A stretch of 13,937 nucleotides of DNA from Cytophagaceae bacterium (GTDB lineage: Bacteria; Bacteroidota; Bacteroidia; Cytophagales; Flexibacteraceae): contig CANHWS010000059.1 of assembly GCA_947464365.1 (NCBI GenBank), positions 1-13,937 of the forward strand, read 5' to 3'. Under the pieces are notes generated by a model that saw only the letters and a list, made by a program, of their open reading frames with translations, was not told where the DNA came from and searched no databases. The translations under genes were made by a program, and so were the position numbers. This document shows, piece by piece, positions 7,943 to 13,937 of this stretch; position 1 is the first letter of the stretch; the number at the start of each line of letters is the position of its first letter.

Positions 7943-8006
7943 GTGTCTAAATCGAGACAAGTAATTGGCTAAGCGGTATCGATACGGGATTGTTGGTATC
8001 GCTATC
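7943..8006 (-). promoter_or_regulatory. Small dyads in the tetR-channel gap
   Basis: The gap holds a perfect 10-bp palindrome GTATCGATAC (7976-7985), a direct repeat GGTATCG (7975-7981 and 7995-8001, 20 bp apart start to start), and a dyad TGTCT-N6-AGACA (7944-7959). No TAnnTTTG box occurs here. These could be accessory protein sites or 5'-leader structure; none resembles the GGAAAC element seen upstream of tetR. Confidence 0.25.
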
Positions 8007-8663
8007 CTATTGCCGGAAGAAAGAAGGTGGGTGAGGTTTGTTGGGCTGTGCCAGGCGTAATGCCTCGAAGGCTTTTGTGCCCTCTAGGGTAAGTAGCCCC
8101 CTAAAAAAATGCTCCATCAGTTGTTGCTGCACCTCTGCCATCACAAATTTGGAAGGCGGAAAAACCAAGGGATTAAACGCCATCTCTACCTCCTCGAGCC
8201 GCAGCTTGGCTAGCACCAGCACATTGATATCAGACCTATAATAGCCTTCGTCGATGCCGCGCTGAATGCTTTTGATGATGCCTGGCATCACATCTAGACT
8301 TTTATGGTCCTGGATGACTGAGTAGCCTGTCGGGTGGTATTTATGCAGGTCGTGCAGCAAGCCAGGGTTCATTTTGCTGAGCGACTCGCGCATGTACTCT
8401 GTCAGTGCCAACAACTCGTGTAAGGCAGATGGGCTATCCTCGGCGATGGACTTGAGCTTTTCGGTGTGGGTCTTGCGGTGCCAACAACAATAGTTGGTCA
8501 CGATGTCATCCTTATCCTTAAAGTACTGGTAGATCGTCTTCTTCGACATCCCCAGTTGCCTCGAAATATCATCCATCGACACCGACCGAATGCCCAACCG
8601 CTCAAATAGTGAGCTAGCAGCAGATAAAATACGGTCCGAAACGTCCATGTTATAGTGGTTCAT
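8007..8663 (-). CDS. TetR/AcrR-family repressor of the efflux operon, 218 aa
   Basis: One-component transcriptional repressor, expected to bind DNA as a dimer and release it on ligand binding. The N-terminal helix-turn-helix is clear: residues ~7-25 (DVSDRILSAASSLFERLGI) then SVSMDDISRQLGMSKKTIYQYFKDKDDIV (~27-55), matching the TetR signature with its final tyrosine/phenylalanine helix. The C-terminal ~150 residues are helical and variable, as expected for the ligand and dimer domain, so the inducer cannot be inferred. The frame extends to a GTG at 8675; I prefer the ATG at 8663 because an AGGTGG sits 8 nt upstream of it (8672-8677), an unusually good Shine-Dalgarno for this phylum. An ATG at 8648 is also possible. 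It is co-directional with and upstream of the pump genes. The promoter at 8710-8740 overlaps a dyad that is the best operator candidate. Confidence 0.93.
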   Translation of the reverse strand: MNHYNMDVSDRILSAASSLFERLGIRSVSMDDISRQLGMSKKTIYQYFKDKDDIVTNYCCWHRKTHTEKLKSIAEDSPSALHELLALTEYMRESLSKMNPGLLHDLHKYHPTGYSVIQDHKSLDVMPGIIKSIQRGIDEGYYRSDINVLVLAKLRLEEVEMAFNPLVFPPSKFVMAEVQQQLMEHFFRGLLTLEGTKAFEALRLAQPNKPHPPSFFRQ

Positions 8664-8709
8664 GACTCTGCCCACCTGCTGTTACCAGCTTGTAGCATTA
8701 AGTCGGGTG

Positions 8710-8740
8710 CAAAACTAAGGAAACATTTTTAACATTCAAA
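8710..8740 (-). promoter_or_regulatory. Bacteroidota-type promoter of tetR and probably the whole efflux operon
   Basis: On the minus strand TTTG (8737-8740) and a perfect -7 box TAGTTTTG (8710-8717, consensus TAnnTTTG) are separated by exactly 19 bp, an ideal spacing. The ATG of tetR lies about 47 bp downstream. No comparable pair was found in the three gaps inside the operon, so this is the only recognisable promoter for all four genes. Confidence 0.75.
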
Positions 8741-8775
8741 GTTTCCTGTGTACTTTTCGTTTCCGTTGTGTTTCC
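8718..8775. promoter_or_regulatory. Candidate TetR operator: GGAAAC/GTTTCC dyad plus two extra half-sites
   Basis: A perfect inverted repeat AGGAAAC (8718-8724) - N16 - GTTTCCT (8741-8747) is placed so that one arm abuts the -7 box and the other abuts the -33 TTTG of the tetR promoter. Two more GTTTCC copies follow at 8759-8764 and 8770-8775, 11 bp apart. A protein bound here would block RNA polymerase, fitting autorepression by the adjacent TetR. The 16-bp gap between arms is wide for one TetR dimer, so the true core may be a different pairing of these half-sites. Confidence 0.6.
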
Positions 8776-9184
8776 TTTTCGTGAACCCCACCTAGTAAAG
8801 ATTTCCGCGTCCATTTTTCAGATTCAAAACTTGACAATGAAATCTGCCCTCCCTGACCTCCCAATTTCTGCTGCTCCCAACTGAGTGATCGTATCCTGAT
8901 GATAGCCTAAAAATCAGGCCACAAAAAGAAAACCATCTCACTTGTTAGGGCTTCAGGTAGTCGGACTAGGAATAAAAGCAACACGATAATGATTAAATAA
9001 TAATCAAGATCATGACGGGTAATATAGCAACCAAAACTAAAAAGCAAGCTTGGCACTAGCAAAAAAAAGCCCATCCGCATAGCCATTGTATCCTTGCCAG
9101 CGGGATGTAACAGTTACAGCCGGATGAACCCATAAACCTAGCTGCCAAGAGAAAAACTAATCCCTACAGATTATCACAACCAAC
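8776..9184. other. Gene-free region between tetR and the small secreted-protein gene
   Basis: No credible ORF, promoter pair, RNA gene family or mobile element was recognised. It contains short dyads: CCTGAT/ATCAGG (8895-8918), TAGTC-G-GACTA (8958-8968), TGATTA-N5-TAATCA (8990-9006) and TGTAAC-A-GTTACA (9106-9118), and the oligo-T-ended structure listed separately at 9061-9126. The A+T content looks higher than in the flanking genes. Confidence 0.5.
9061..9126 (-). ncRNA. Possible small structured RNA or second terminator ending in T8
   Basis: Read on the minus strand, CATCCG (9121-9126) can pair with CGGATG (9072-9077), closing a ~43-nt interior. Inside are TGTAA-CTG-TTACA (9106-9118) and CCGC/GCGG (arms near 9101-9104 and 9075-9078, competing with the outer stem). 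The closing stem is followed by GGGC and then eight T (9061-9068). The layout is that of a structured transcript with an intrinsic terminator, but I found no upstream promoter. It could also be a backup terminator for the small secreted-protein gene. Confidence 0.25.
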
Positions 9185-9220
9185 AAAAAAGGGCCCTCCA
9201 AACAAATGAAGAGCCCTTTC
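9185..9220 (-). terminator. Intrinsic terminator of the small secreted-protein gene
   Basis: On the minus strand GAAAGGGCTC pairs with GAGGGCCCTTT across a 12-nt A/T-rich loop; the stem carries a 2-nt bulge (9195-9196) and ends in six T (9185-9190). It lies 35 bp past the stop codon at 9256 on the same strand. Confidence 0.75.
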
Positions 9221-9255
9221 TGAAAAATAGAACCCCGAGGGATTACACGATATAC

Positions 9256-9687
9256 CTAGTCCACCACCATCAACAGAGGGCTAGCATCTGGGTCTTTGGC
9301 CATCCTGACCAAGTATTGCTGGCGTGGCAACTCGTCTGTGCTGATGATGCCAGTACCTGTCGCGACTACCCGGCCATCCTTAGTTGTAATGAAGTATGGA
9401 GTGCTGATGGCATTAGCGCTCACTGGAAGCAGAATTGAAGATCCCTTCCGGACTGAAACGGACTGGGAACGGAACACTGGCTTAGGCGCAATAGGGGGTT
9501 TGCGGCTACCAGTTGTGACATCATCCGCAATCCTGACAATCGGTTCGGAGCCATCAAATGCCCAAGCACCACCTAGGGAGGGCTTAGGGATTGGCAGTCG
9601 AGACTGAGCAGATGCTGTGGTTGCCAGCACAAAAAGGCAGGCAGCGGCAGAAAATGAAGTGAGAACTGTGTGGATTGAGCGTGCCAT
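9256..9687 (-). CDS. Small secreted protein of unknown function with a reduced T9SS-like C-terminal block, 143 aa
   Basis: The ATG at 9687 directly begins a signal peptide (MARSIHTVLTSF, hydrophobic core, ending TASA before QSR, cleavage near residue 27). There is no lipobox: the only Cys lies inside the hydrophobic core. After a proline-containing linker (residues ~30-75, with KPPIAPKPVF) comes an ~70-residue beta-rich part: SVSVRKGSSILLPVSANA, TTKDGRVVATGTG, STDELPRQQYLVRM, then a hydrophobic end LLMVVD. The DGRVV and YLVRM elements in this order resemble the type-A T9SS C-terminal sorting domain, but the YPNP entry motif and the usual Gly before Tyr (GxY; here QQY) are missing. That similarity is an inference. 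I recognise no other family. It has its own promoter (9839-9868) and terminator (9185-9220) and follows the giant T9SS cargo gene on the same strand. Confidence 0.75.
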   Translation of the reverse strand: MARSIHTVLTSFSAAACLFVLATTASAQSRLPIPKPSLGGAWAFDGSEPIVRIADDVTTGSRKPPIAPKPVFRSQSVSVRKGSSILLPVSANAISTPYFITTKDGRVVATGTGIISTDELPRQQYLVRMAKDPDASPLLMVVD

Positions 9688-9838
9688 AACGAGGTGTGGT
9701 GGATGAGGGGATTGAGTTACCTATAGAGAATTATGGACTTGATTACTGCTTCAAAGGTCAGTACACTTACTCATTCAGCCCATCCATACTAGATGAAGTG
9801 TGGGCTGCGATGGCCAAGTGGCGTCAGAAGCTTATGAA

Positions 9839-9868
9839 CAAAAGTAGGCCCTTTTCGCCTCGCCACAA
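9839..9868 (-). promoter_or_regulatory. Bacteroidota-type promoter of the small secreted-protein gene
   Basis: On the minus strand a perfect -7 box TACTTTTG (9839-9846, consensus TAnnTTTG) follows TTG (9866-9868) at a 19-bp spacing. The start codon is about 152 bp downstream, giving a rather long leader. A weaker alternative closer to the gene is TTTG (9752-9755) - N18 - TAATTCTC (9726-9733). Confidence 0.55.
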
Positions 9869-9884
9869 CACATCCGGACAGACC

Positions 9885-10006
9885 CTAACAGGACTTTAAC
9901 ACGTTCATTATCAAGCATTAACAGATGCAAAAAGGCCTTAACATATTCATCCGCTGTAGCTGCCAATCATCCTTTGTTTTGGCCTACCGTCGTCCACGCC
10001 TTAACA
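9885..10006 (-). repeat. Cluster of helically phased (C/T)TAACA sites
   Basis: Five copies of YTAACA on the plus strand (TGTTAR on the minus strand) start at 9885, 9896, 9918, 9938 and 10001. The steps are 11, 22, 20 and 63 bp, close to 1, 2, 2 and 6 turns of B-DNA, so all face the same side of the helix just upstream of the promoter at 9839-9868. This suggests cooperative binding by one regulator; which one is unknown. Confidence 0.45.
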
Positions 10007-10123
10007 TCCGGACCGATGGACCATTAAATCTACGCCATCCACTTCCCGCCCCTACCCTACTAAAGACCTAGGCACTATAATGATGGCTGATCAACAAGTC
10101 GGGTCAGTCTCAGGCCAAGACAC

Positions 10124-10156
10124 AAAAAAAGTCCTGATGTAAACACCAGGACTTTT
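10124..10156 (-). terminator. Intrinsic terminator of the giant T9SS cargo gene
   Basis: A perfect 10-bp stem (arms 10127-10136 and 10147-10156, AAAAGTCCTG/CAGGACTTTT) with a 10-nt loop ends on the minus strand in seven T (10124-10130). It starts 55 bp past the stop codon at 10211. It is the cleanest terminator in the window. Confidence 0.82.
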
Positions 10157-10210
10157 CAGGATTCTCTGGCCACCGACCAAGGTCAGTGCCAGCACTAGGC
10201 TTTCAGCAGA

Positions 10211-13200
10211 TTACTTAACAGTGATCTTCTGGGTCATGCGACCAAATTGGCCTTCGAGGGCGACAGTGTAAACACCAGAAGTCAAAGCAGCTTTGATGTT
10301 GGCAACTTGTGTTTCTGTACCGTTAACAGCGAAGCTGCTGGTATAGGCAACACGACCAAGGACATCAAGGACGCTTACTTTAACAGTTTGGCTACCAAGG
10401 TTGGCAACTGATACACTTAGCTCATCACCAGCTGATGATGGGTTAGGATAGACAACCATTGCTGCTTTGGTGTTGATACCATTAGCAATAGAGGTTGGTG
10501 TACCAAGACCATAAGTAAGGACGAAACGACCAGCTGCTGTGCTAGCAGGATTGCTGCTGCTGATGGCAAAGCTATAGTTGGTGCCTTGTGTTACTGGAGT
10601 CAGGGTGTTGGTCATGTTGTCTTTCAGATAGATCTGAGCAGACGGGTCAACACCTTGGAAACCACCGAAGGTCAAGTTGTAGGTGCCAGAAGAACGGGCA
10701 TATACAGACAGGACTAGGTCTTCGGAAGTAGCAGTCATTTCTGGCATGCTATTGATGCTCATGCTAGAACCAACAACCGGAACGGTAGCAAGGCTCAAGA
10801 TAGAACCAGCCATTTTGGCTGCGTCAAACTGACGATCATAACCACGGGTAGCAGTTGGGCGGAAAGCAACAACAGCTTCGTCAGAGGCAGTAACACCAGC
10901 ACCAGACAGATTGATACGGAACAAGCTAACAGCACCTGAACGTAGGAATGATGTAGTTGAGTTGGTTGACTTATGAGTCTCTTGGAAGTTAACTGAAGCA
11001 CCTGGAGCGTTAGCACGCACGAAGAAGCCAGCACTAGAAGGGATGACAGCAGTCTGACCATTAGCACCAACACCAGCGACGAACGAACCATAGTTGCCAG
11101 TAGCGGCATTCCAGGTCCAGATAGCGTCATCTACGTTTGTAGAGCTAGCACTTACAGCAGTCCAGTCAATAGCCGAAGGATATGGGTTACCAATCAAGTT
11201 AAATCCGTTCGGTTCAGCGCCAGAGTAAGCACAACCACCAGCACAATAGTCTAGCAAGGTTGGGAAGCTACCGATGTGTGGCAAACCAGTCACGGTATAG
11301 GTGCTTGTTTTGTCAGCCAAACCAGGGATGTGGAACTGATTCAGGAACCACATACGGGTTGATTTACCAGCAGTCATAGGATAAGTACCACCACCAAGGG
11401 TTTCCCATCCGTTGCTAGCCATTGAGGTAGAAATCGGATTGTATTTCCAGACGTTGGCATAATACCACAGGCCATTGGTCCAGAGGACGCTGTCATAACG
11501 CAGCCACAGACGACCGTTACCAGCATATTGAGAGAACATGCTGTTCATGGTTTGGTTCTGGATTGGGCTAGCCACTTGGTGGTAAGCGCCAGAAGTCAAA
11601 GCACTGGCTGGTGATACGAAACGATCAACAGTGATGTTACCGATGTAAGCGCTAAGACCATCAACAGTAGCTAGGTTAGCTGTCTTGGTTGAAGTACTCA
11701 AGAGTGTAACTGTTCCGTTGTTGGTGAACACAGCCTCGCTGTTGAGTTTAAGCTCTTCAGCGATTTCCAACTTGGTGTTTGCAGTTGTTGCAACAGTACC
11801 AGAGATAGCTAGTTTGTTAAAACGTTTGCTGTTACCACTACGGGTATTGAGGGTCGATCCTGCACCACCATCGATAGTCGTACCTAGCGGTGCGCCGTTA
11901 TCGATAAATTGAGAGGCAGACTCAAGCTCGACATTACCATTGACTACAAGGCCAGTACCAGCGGCACTAGCAAGTGTCAATGACTTGCCAACCCATACAC
12001 GTAGGCTTTTGCAAGATGCCAGTGCGCCGCTAACAACTGGGTTAGAAACACCGGCATACGCCTCGATATTTACGGTTGTGGCAGCAGTAGGCACAGTGCC
12101 TGAGCACCAGTTATTGCCGTCAAACCAATCGTTGGTAGAGCCCAACCAAAGGCCACCAGTACCGCAGTCATAGATCTGGATATCGTGGACAGAGATGTCA
12201 CGACCAGTGAATATGCTACCTTTTTTGGCGTCAAGCGCAATACGGAGGTTAGGGGCAGCAGCAGCACTTGGGAGGTTGATCTTAACGACCCTCCAACCAG
12301 TACCGGTGTTGGTCCTTGCATAGTTGCTATGGAAATTGTAGCTCAAGCCACCATCAGTAGAGAACATAATGCGCAAGGAGTCAGGCTCTGCGTTGTTGTC
12401 CTGAGACATGTAGAATTGCAGAACAGGGAAGGCTGCATTTGGCGAGGTAAGGCATGGCAACTGAACACGTGCAGTAGCACCTGAGCTCGAGTTATTGAAG
12501 ATGGTAGTCGTCAAGACACCGGCTCCTGTCAACGGGACTAGGTTTGGTGAACCTTGTTGGTTAGAGAAGTTCCAGTTAAGACCACCAGAAAGCGGGAAAC
12601 GGTCCAGAACGTGGTTGCTATTAACCGTACCTGTTGGCGTGAACCCAATGTTGATCGGGTAGGTGCTGAGGCGAGAAACAACAAACGGACGTGCTGGTGT
12701 GCTGTTGTTATCAGTAACCAGATCGTTTGCCCAAGTAACAGTAGCAGATGCAGTATAGCTACCGTTCGAGAACAGTTGAGCTGGGGTGACAACACCAATT
12801 TGGAAGTCTTGGAAGGCATCTTTAGCAAGGGTACCAGTAGATACAACCAACGAATAGTTGTAAGCACCGCCAGATGTTGTTACAACACCATTGATTGTCA
12901 TTGGCTCAGCGCTAAAGTCAGCTGTGTTGTTACCTGCGTTGGTGACACGTACCGTAAACGGAGTAGCAGCAGTGAAACAACCTGCAGCTTCAGGACTTGT
13001 GACCATAGAGGCAACAAGATCATCAGAAGCACGAAGACGTGGCTCGATCAAGAAACGGAACGGGCTGTTAGATACACCAAAATCTGTCCAAGCACCAGTG
13101 CTGGTAAACGGACTGCGCGAATAGAAAGCATCCGAACGCGGTGGAGCTTCGCTTTGGTAAGAGAACGATACGTTGGTTGTACCTGGCTGACGAACTCCGA

Positions 13201-13937
13201 TAAAGAAGTTGCCATTGACGGTAATTGCAGGAGAAATATCCTTGGTATCAAAACCAGTAGCCGCAGTGACTGAGGTATAGCTCGGCGAGGTGTAAAGAAG
13301 CGTTCCTGGCGAACCCGGATTAGTTGTATTGTCATCTGCGTAGATTACAATATGGTAAGCAATACCGCCGGTTGAGCTAAAATAAACCCGTGCTTGGTTG
13401 ATCTCTGAAGTAGAGCTGCACAAGAATTTTGCTACGAAGTCACCTGTGGCACCGTTGTAGCCAACGCCTCCAGCTGAAACTGGGTTAGTAGCTGGCGGCA
13501 CACGATAGCCTAGGCTATAGGTAACCACTGACAAATCTTGGTTCATGCTCCGCGAATCGTTAGCAGGAACATCATCCGCAGGTAGCGACACTGTAAGAGT
13601 CTGGCTACCAGATGTTGTTGTGATATCGCTTGCGTCGATGGCTGGGAAAGAAACCATGGTTGACGCACCTGCTAGCAACGAAGGAATGACTGCAGTCCTA
13701 GTGACCGTATTGGCACCAGTAATGTTGAGCGTGACAGTCACGTTGGTGGCATCAAAAACACCTACGTTTTTGACATTGGCCTGCACTACATGCGGGAAGG
13801 CATAAGGATAAGGAATCTTACCCAGAGAGTAAACCTGTACAACAGTAAGATCGTTCGGGAAGGCAGAACCTTCGTGAGCACCAATGTAAGGAGGAGTACC
13901 ACGGGTAACACCAGAGAAATCAGTGTTCAAACCGGTG
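10211..13937 (-). CDS. Giant secreted T9SS cargo protein, C-terminal ~1240 residues (N-terminus outside the window)
   Basis: The frame is still open at the window edge (codons for Thr and Gly precede the TTG at 13930), so this is a 5'-truncated gene. In residues counted from 13930: residues 1-22 (FSGVTRGTPPYIGAHE) match the tail that closes right-handed beta-helix domains in Bacteroidota proteins, so the missing part probably contains a beta-helix. Then come a CARDB-like Ig domain (~28-125), a beta-sandwich (~150-300), a second CARDB-like domain (~305-415), a MAM/LamG-like jelly roll (~425-588), a stretch opening LWLGSTNDWFDGNNW (~593-760), and the module running from GAYHQVASPI to GFNLIGNPYPSAIDW (~781-970). 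A further Ig-like region precedes a type-A T9SS sorting domain (1159-1239: VVYPNPSS, VLDVLGRVAY, SGVYTVAL, end KITVK). Secretion through T9SS and attachment at the cell surface follow from that domain; an adhesive role is inferred. No catalytic motif is visible. Confidence 0.92.
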   Translation of the reverse strand, partial: TGLNTDFSGVTRGTPPYIGAHEGSAFPNDLTVVQVYSLGKIPYPYAFPHVVQANVKNVGVFDATNVTVTLNITGANTVTRTAVIPSLLAGASTMVSFPAIDASDITTTSGSQTLTVSLPADDVPANDSRSMNQDLSVVTYSLGYRVPPATNPVSAGGVGYNGATGDFVAKFLCSSTSEINQARVYFSSTGGIAYHIVIYADDNTTNPGSPGTLLYTSPSYTSVTAATGFDTKDISPAITVNGNFFIGVRQPGTTNVSFSYQSEAPPRSDAFYSRSPFTSTGAWTDFGVSNSPFRFLIEPRLRASDDLVASMVTSPEAAGCFTAATPFTVRVTNAGNNTADFSAEPMTINGVVTTSGGAYNYSLVVSTGTLAKDAFQDFQIGVVTPAQLFSNGSYTASATVTWANDLVTDNNSTPARPFVVSRLSTYPINIGFTPTGTVNSNHVLDRFPLSGGLNWNFSNQQGSPNLVPLTGAGVLTTTIFNNSSSGATARVQLPCLTSPNAAFPVLQFYMSQDNNAEPDSLRIMFSTDGGLSYNFHSNYARTNTGTGWRVVKINLPSAAAAPNLRIALDAKKGSIFTGRDISVHDIQIYDCGTGGLWLGSTNDWFDGNNWCSGTVPTAATTVNIEAYAGVSNPVVSGALASCKSLRVWVGKSLTLASAAGTGLVVNGNVELESASQFIDNGAPLGTTIDGGAGSTLNTRSGNSKRFNKLAISGTVATTANTKLEIAEELKLNSEAVFTNNGTVTLLSTSTKTANLATVDGLSAYIGNITVDRFVSPASALTSGAYHQVASPIQNQTMNSMFSQYAGNGRLWLRYDSVLWTNGLWYYANVWKYNPISTSMASNGWETLGGGTYPMTAGKSTRMWFLNQFHIPGLADKTSTYTVTGLPHIGSFPTLLDYCAGGCAYSGAEPNGFNLIGNPYPSAIDWTAVSASSTNVDDAIWTWNAATGNYGSFVAGVGANGQTAVIPSSAGFFVRANAPGASVNFQETHKSTNSTTSFLRSGAVSLFRINLSGAGVTASDEAVVAFRPTATRGYDRQFDAAKMAGSILSLATVPVVGSSMSINSMPEMTATSEDLVLSVYARSSGTYNLTFGGFQGVDPSAQIYLKDNMTNTLTPVTQGTNYSFAISSSNPASTAAGRFVLTYGLGTPTSIANGINTKAAMVVYPNPSSAGDELSVSVANLGSQTVKVSVLDVLGRVAYTSSFAVNGTETQVANIKAALTSGVYTVALEGQFGRMTQKITVK

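Larger units (their letters stand above)
9688..10123 (-). other. Long upstream region of the small secreted-protein gene
   Basis: This 436-bp spacer holds the promoter at 9839-9868, a ~145-nt leader, and the phased TAACA cluster at 9885-10006. A 67-codon plus-strand frame (9690-9899) is present but is not supported. Nothing else is recognised. Confidence 0.5.

Noticed and set aside
8664..8675. GTG start four codons upstream in tetR.
   Set aside because: It overlaps the AGGTGG that serves as the ribosome site for the ATG at 8663.
8895..9006. Dyads CCTGAT/ATCAGG, TAGTC-G-GACTA and TGATTA-N5-TAATCA as terminators or operators.
   Set aside because: No T tract, no adjacent gene or promoter, and lengths within what chance gives in an A+T-rich gap.
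9690..9899. Plus-strand frame of 67 codons from a GTG at 9696, with a fairly protein-like composition (Tyr, Trp, Cys present).
   Set aside because: It starts with GTG, has no convincing ribosome site or TAnnTTTG promoter (its upstream DNA is the small secreted-protein gene), and it covers the promoter and leader of that gene. It could be a decayed remnant, but I cannot support it.
10795..13335. Several frames of 75-239 codons within the T9SS cargo gene on both strands.
   Set aside because: Low-complexity shadows of the long cargo reading frame, whose domain order is coherent to the T9SS sorting domain.
1..13937. Mobile elements, CRISPR arrays, tRNA or rRNA, phage or toxin-antitoxin genes.
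   Set aside because: No regularly spaced long repeats, no transposase or integrase motifs, and no cloverleaf or rRNA signature were seen on either strand by eye; a covariance-model scan was not possible.

Overview
The window reads as a chromosomal segment of a Bacteroidota bacterium, most likely in Cytophagales or Chitinophagales. I cannot place it more finely from sequence alone. The lineage call rests on a type IX secretion (T9SS) C-terminal sorting domain, lipoproteins with Bacteroidota-style N-termini, promoters of the TTG/TTTG - N19-22 - TAnnTTTG type, and mostly absent Shine-Dalgarno sequences. Every gene I can support lies on the minus strand, so the window reads right to left.

Right to left: (1) 10211-13937 is the C-terminal ~1240 residues of a very large secreted, probably adhesin-like T9SS cargo protein whose N-terminus lies outside the window; it ends at a strong intrinsic terminator (10124-10156). 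(2) A 435-bp spacer (9688-10123) carries a Bacteroidota promoter and a cluster of helically phased TAACA sites, and drives (3) a small signal-peptide protein of unknown function (9256-9687) that ends in what looks like a reduced T9SS-type C-terminal block and has its own terminator (9185-9220). (4) A ~400-bp gene-free stretch (8776-9184) holds one structured, oligo-T-ended element. (5) A complete RND drug-efflux operon follows in the order tetR - outer-membrane channel (TolC/OprM type) - lipoprotein membrane-fusion adaptor - HAE1-type inner-membrane pump (8663 down to 1430). (6) A solitary, probably surface-exposed lipoprotein gene (157-1101) has its own promoter and terminator.

The efflux genes form one tripartite machine: the RND protomer uses proton flow, the lipidated adaptor bridges the periplasm and the TolC-like channel opens through the outer membrane. 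The TetR protein is the obvious local repressor. Its promoter has a textbook Bacteroidota -33/-7 pair, and a perfect 7-bp inverted repeat abuts both boxes, with two further half-sites just upstream. I found no consensus promoter in any downstream gap, so the simplest model is one autorepressed promoter in front of tetR serving all four genes. The gaps are not empty: the adaptor-pump gap folds as a possible three-way junction, and three hairpins in a row follow the pump gene.

I see no phage, transposon, CRISPR, rRNA or tRNA signal. The gene content itself is ordinary for the phylum. The parts that merit attention are the regulatory architecture, the small CTD-like protein and the phased repeats upstream of it.
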